Below are positions 60,186-64,000 of a stretch of DNA of 64,000 bases, piece after piece (position 1 is the stretch's first letter; every line of letters begins with the position of its first letter). The position numbers and the translations under genes were made by a program. The stretch lies in assembly GCA_030762895.1 (NCBI GenBank), contig CM061064.1:240589086-240653085 (forward strand), written 5' to 3'. This DNA comes from Sophora flavescens. Lineage: Eukaryota; Streptophyta; Magnoliopsida; Fabales; Fabaceae. A model generated the notes under the pieces. It made no database searches. It saw nothing but the letters and a program-made list of their open reading frames with translations, and had not been told where the DNA came from.

Positions 60186-60540
60186 CTAATTCAGGTTTCC
60201 ATACAACATTTGTTGTCTACAAAACTCAAGAAGTTGGTTAACAACTTCTAATTCTCTAGAAGAAGATGAGATTCGGGACCTAAGATTCAATACATGACCA
60301 ATACTTCTAAGAGATGGATCATTTCTCCTTGCATTGCTCTCCTCAAGTATTGAATCCACATGCAGCTTGCCTTTGTTGTGGAGAAACGTCATGCATAATT
60401 CTTATGATATTATTAATACCAAAGTGTCTATAAGCATTCTCAAAATCATTAGATCTAATGCCAAAGTATTGTCCAAATTCACAATTTCCGTCACATCTTC
60501 TACGTTGGTAGGTACCTACACAAGGGATATGCATGGGCAT
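60186..60540 (-). pseudogene. LOB-domain (LBD) transcription factor, frameshifted fragment
   Basis: The first frame (60540 to about 60365) has the LOB block YQRRRCDGNCEFGQYF and a GAS-like region with FGINNIIRIMH. The second frame (about 60365-60186) continues DSILEESNARRNDP and a leucine-zipper-like segment to LLEFCRQQ, then a stop. One extra base near 60365 joins the frames, which clearly belong to one protein. In the CX2CX6CX3C zinc motif the second Cys is replaced (PCVGTY). LBD proteins are plant nuclear DNA-binding regulators of organ boundaries. With about 118 codons, a broken zinc motif and a frameshift, this is a pseudogene, probably a retained first exon or a duplicate. Confidence 0.85.
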
Positions 60541-63287
60541 TCATTTTTCGTCTCTGAACACATAAATTCTAAGACTTATTCTCAAGAGTAATGATACTGT
60601 TCATGTTACCTTGATGTATTTATATATATGTCCCTAGAAAAATTAAGCAAGTAGTTTATTTATTTGATTTTATTAAAGCCATAGATATCAATTATCCCGT
60701 CGACCCAACCAGACCAAGCTCGCTGCCCCGCTGCTGCCGACCCTAAATCCTATGTTGCGCCTTCGTTTGTCCTGCAAACATCCCGTTGCGGCTCCTTACG
60801 AATCTGGTACCATTTTTAACCTTTATTCCAATTTTCTTTGCAACTATCAATGTAATAATTTAGATTTATCATGTCTGAAAGAATTTCCTCTGATTTTCTC
60901 TTTCTCCCTGAAACCATTTCCTCGGAAGCGTCTTCTTGCTGGTTTGAGAGCAGAGTTCAGTTGGCGATGGTCTTTCCATATGCTTATGATTATGATTATA
61001 ATTGTGGTTATGATATGATTTATAACTCCTTCAATCTTATATATTTGTTTTTAATATCGATTGTTGATAATTGTTTGTGATGTCCAAAAAATAGACTCAT
61101 TAGTAACTCTACCCAACTCAGCCATAAAATGCCCTACAGACCTTTGGTCATTGAACACCAACACTGAAAATCTCATTGATCACTAATAGCGAGAATGTGC
61201 TAGGTACATTGGGAGTGACATGGAAAGCATGCAAGGGTGTGTTTGGGCCTATACCTTGATACATTGTTAAACTTCAATCCCACCAAGCAAACCAGACCCT
61301 AAATCTCTTAGAACACTCTAACAACAATGAATAATATATAAATACTCTTCTTGAGGGTGAGGAATAAAGGAAAGGCTTACGATGAATCCATGCAATTTGA
61401 ATATAATTGTAGGTTTTTTAGTGCCCACTGAACATTTGAATGTGCAAACCCATGTTAAGAAGATACTATATACCAAAGGAGAATGGAATATTCAAAATGC
61501 CACTTTAGAAGTGGAAAACACTGGATCTCCAAATATCCATCACAGTGTAAGCACAACAAAAAATTAAGAAGATTATATGATATCAGGGATGGATTAAGAG
61601 AAATAATAAGATGGAAGGGTGAGGTGTGTAATACTATATGTGGGCAGCTAAAAATATTGTGGTATGAGAGAGGAAAATTGAGGGTGGAAATCCAAAATAA
61701 TGTCTGTGGATCTAAAAAAGAAAGGTGTATAGTGAAAACAAAAGTTACAGGAGTGGTGTGAGGAGTGCAATTTTCATTGTGATGTGTGGAAAGAGAAATT
61801 AAGGTAAAATCAGTTTGGTCTGGGAGTGAAATGAGTGGAAAAACTTATGGATAGATGACAATAGGTATGAATGGAAATTTAAAGAAATGTTTCAAAAGAA
61901 AAAAAAAGGAAAAAAAAATGGAAAATGAAGGTTATGTCAGAGGATGTTGTTGATTGGGATGCAAGGTATTCAGCTCCTATAAAATATGTGAGGGGAGGAA
62001 GGAATAATGAAGGGAGAAGGTGAAATAATTGGAATGGGAAAAGGCCTTAGATAACGGGTGTTGATAACTCAGAAGAAGAGTCATTCTTCAATTGTTTTAT
62101 GAGAGAAAGGAAGACAGTTCTGAAGGCAGTATAAGGAAGATGAGCAATGTGAATTTGGAAAAAAAATTGGTGTGATGAGAGAACTCTATAGGTGGCATGT
62201 GAGGTGAGTTGAGTGGGAACACAAGTTGAAGGTGATGTGAGAGGAGAGTATTTCCTGAGATGCTGGGAGTTAAAAATATGGTGAAGGGGTGGAGAGTGAT
62301 ACGGGTGGGAAACTATTGTGGGTCTCTGTTTGCAGGTGGGAGGGTGTAAAAATTTATATTCGGAATGGTTTGTAGGGGTGCAACCTATTTTGGTGAGTAT
62401 TGTATAAGACAAACAATATAAAAAGGAAGAAAAAAGAAAAGAGAAAAAAATGAGAATGAGAAGAAAGTAGAGAGAAAAAAAGAAGAGAAAACAACCATGT
62501 TTTCAATCTCCGGAAGAAAACTGGGGAAAACTCAACACTTTTGAGTGTGTGAGAGGGACCAAGTCAATGAAAAAAGCGGAAAGAGAAAATGGGGTAATGC
62601 TGTATATGAGAGAGAGAGACTGAGAGAAGGAGAGGGAGCAACTTGGCAAGATTAAGATGGCACCATATGTGAAAGTCTGTCAAGAAAAATCCAAAAGGTT
62701 AAGGAACCATCTCTATCTTGAATTTAACTCTAACTCTCTAACCAAGCAGACTGGTGGTGGAAAACATAAGCAAGGAGTAAGGTAAAATTCTTATTGTATT
62801 TCAATGCAGATAAAATCAATTTTTAGTTTTTCACAAAAATCAATTCTTGGTTTTTAACAAAAATCACTTTACTTCTTAAATTAAATACATTAGTCATATT
62901 AGGTTATTAAATTATGATCCAACAGTCAAATAGTAATTTTCTAGAATTATAAACTAATATGACATATGTTACAAATTTAGAGTGAAGTAGCAATTCTATC
63001 TTCTTTAATTATGTATTTAATTTTTATAATAATTTATTGAGCAAGTTCCATAAAAACTATTTACATAGCTGAAATTACGTAAAAAAATTAAAAATGTAAA
63101 AATGAATGATTAATATAAAGAGAGATATAGAATTGTATATAAGTTCATATAAAAAAAATGTAATTAACATTCTATCGTATATTTAAATTATTTTGTCTAG
63201 GCTATATTATTTTTTTTGTTTACTGTTTATTGTGTCTTGGCCACGAGGCATCGTCCTTAATTAGAAAGTTTAGTTTTATAGCACACA
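60541..63287. other. Intergenic DNA, no recognised gene
   Basis: Open frames are 121 codons or fewer and unrecognised. A short GC-richer patch at 60700-60810 stands out. From about 61560 to 62660 the plus strand is strongly purine-rich (GA tracts), which makes spurious frames. A 27-bp stretch at 62104-62130 matches the terminal repeat (130-156) with one mismatch. Confidence 0.5.
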
Positions 63288-64000
63288 AGCACTCCAATTG
63301 TTATAAAGATGGTTTAAAGTGAAATATATGTAATAGTTTGAATTTGATTATTTTGTCGGATGAATCAAAAGATGGATTTGCATTGAAATATATCTACTAG
63401 CTTTATGACAGAAAGAAAGGAAAACAGTTCTGAAGGCAGTTTATTGAAATATATTTAGAAGTACTTATAATGTTGCTAACTTGCTATGTGTGTCACTGGA
63501 TGCATTTTCAGTTTTTAGACATCAAGAGCATGGTTGAAAATAGTCCAAATACTGGTGTGACTATAGTCTTATGTTGCCTTTTTATTAGTTATTTGAAATT
63601 GAAATTGAAATTGATTTGTTTATCTTAGATGTTCTATATTATTACTGGTGTGTTTATATTCTATATTTTGTATTAATTGTTGTTTCAGCAATCATGATGA
63701 TTCCCTCAGAGACAATCTAATTATTCATGTTGCTGGTGCTCATAAAAAAACAAACATGGTTGCAGATACTAGATAGGGGTCTTCTGCGAGGCATCTACTC
63801 ATGGACACTCCCCTTTTGCTTCTGCCTCCGTTACTCTTTCTCTGCCCCTTTGTTGCTTTATCTTTCTACAAATGAACAAGTTCCATTAATTGATCTTTAT
63901 TTGCTTCTCTCATATGATAACCATCAATTTTTGTCCTTTGGAGAATTTCAATATTATTGTAAGTTTTTGCATCTGGTTAAACTAATTTAACTCTTTCATA
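63288..64000 (+). repeat. Right copy of the terminal direct repeat
   Basis: It matches 4-723 up to the window edge and probably continues beyond. An 87-codon plus-strand frame (63727-63990) is open here but stopped by a TAA in the left copy. I do not recognise it. Confidence 0.85.

Noticed and set aside
62047..62412. 121-codon minus-strand frame
   Set aside because: It lies in a purine-rich strand-biased stretch where stops are rare by composition; no recognisable motif.

Overview
This is nuclear DNA of a flowering plant, most likely a eudicot. It is AT-rich and has almost no intact genes. It carries Ty3/gypsy elements with very long LTRs, an L1-type LINE with a C-terminal RNase H, an endogenous pararetrovirus (Caulimoviridae) and a decayed plant-specific LBD gene. 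I cannot name the species. No host gene in the window looks functional.

Layout. About 720 bp at the left end (4-723) recurs in direct orientation at the right end (63288-64000). AT-rich DNA follows to 3450. Element A (3451-21371) is a gypsy-type element with LTRs of about 4.2 kb around an internal region of only 817 bp. Its left LTR is split by element B (6561-15109), a non-coding LTR element on the minus strand with nearly identical LTRs and a CTAAG target duplication. From 21537 to 27153 lies a damaged LTR related to A. A 2.47 kb solo LTR related to B (22283-24756, duplication CCAAG) sits inside it. From 27154 to 29417 is the 3' end of a minus-strand copy of element C.

From 30470 to about 58650 the base layer is an endogenous pararetrovirus, cut and rearranged. 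A 3.64 kb solo LTR of the A family (30507-34144, duplication TTTTG) lies in its second ORF. Element C (35866-51644, duplication ATCTC), a Tekay/Del-like gypsy element with decayed gag-pol, lies in its leader. A LINE (43309-49210, 14-bp duplication) lies in the 3' LTR of C. The right-hand part (51693 to about 58650, minus strand) is a nearly complete, circularly permuted viral genome. In viral order it holds protease, reverse transcriptase, RNase H, ORF2, promoter/poly(A) leader, tRNA-Met primer site, movement protein and coat protein.

The right flank holds tRNA-like SINE heads, a possible Copia LTR tail, an inverted copy of a 190-bp repeat from the left flank, and a frameshifted LBD pseudogene (60186-60540). 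The target duplications order the insertions: virus before C, C before the LINE; virus before the A-type solo LTR; A before B. The most interesting material is the virus. It has two unequal copies of an ORF2 of unknown function, an ATGA stop/start overlap between ORF1 and ORF2, and rearrangement breakpoints that repeatedly fall at the primer-site end of the leader.
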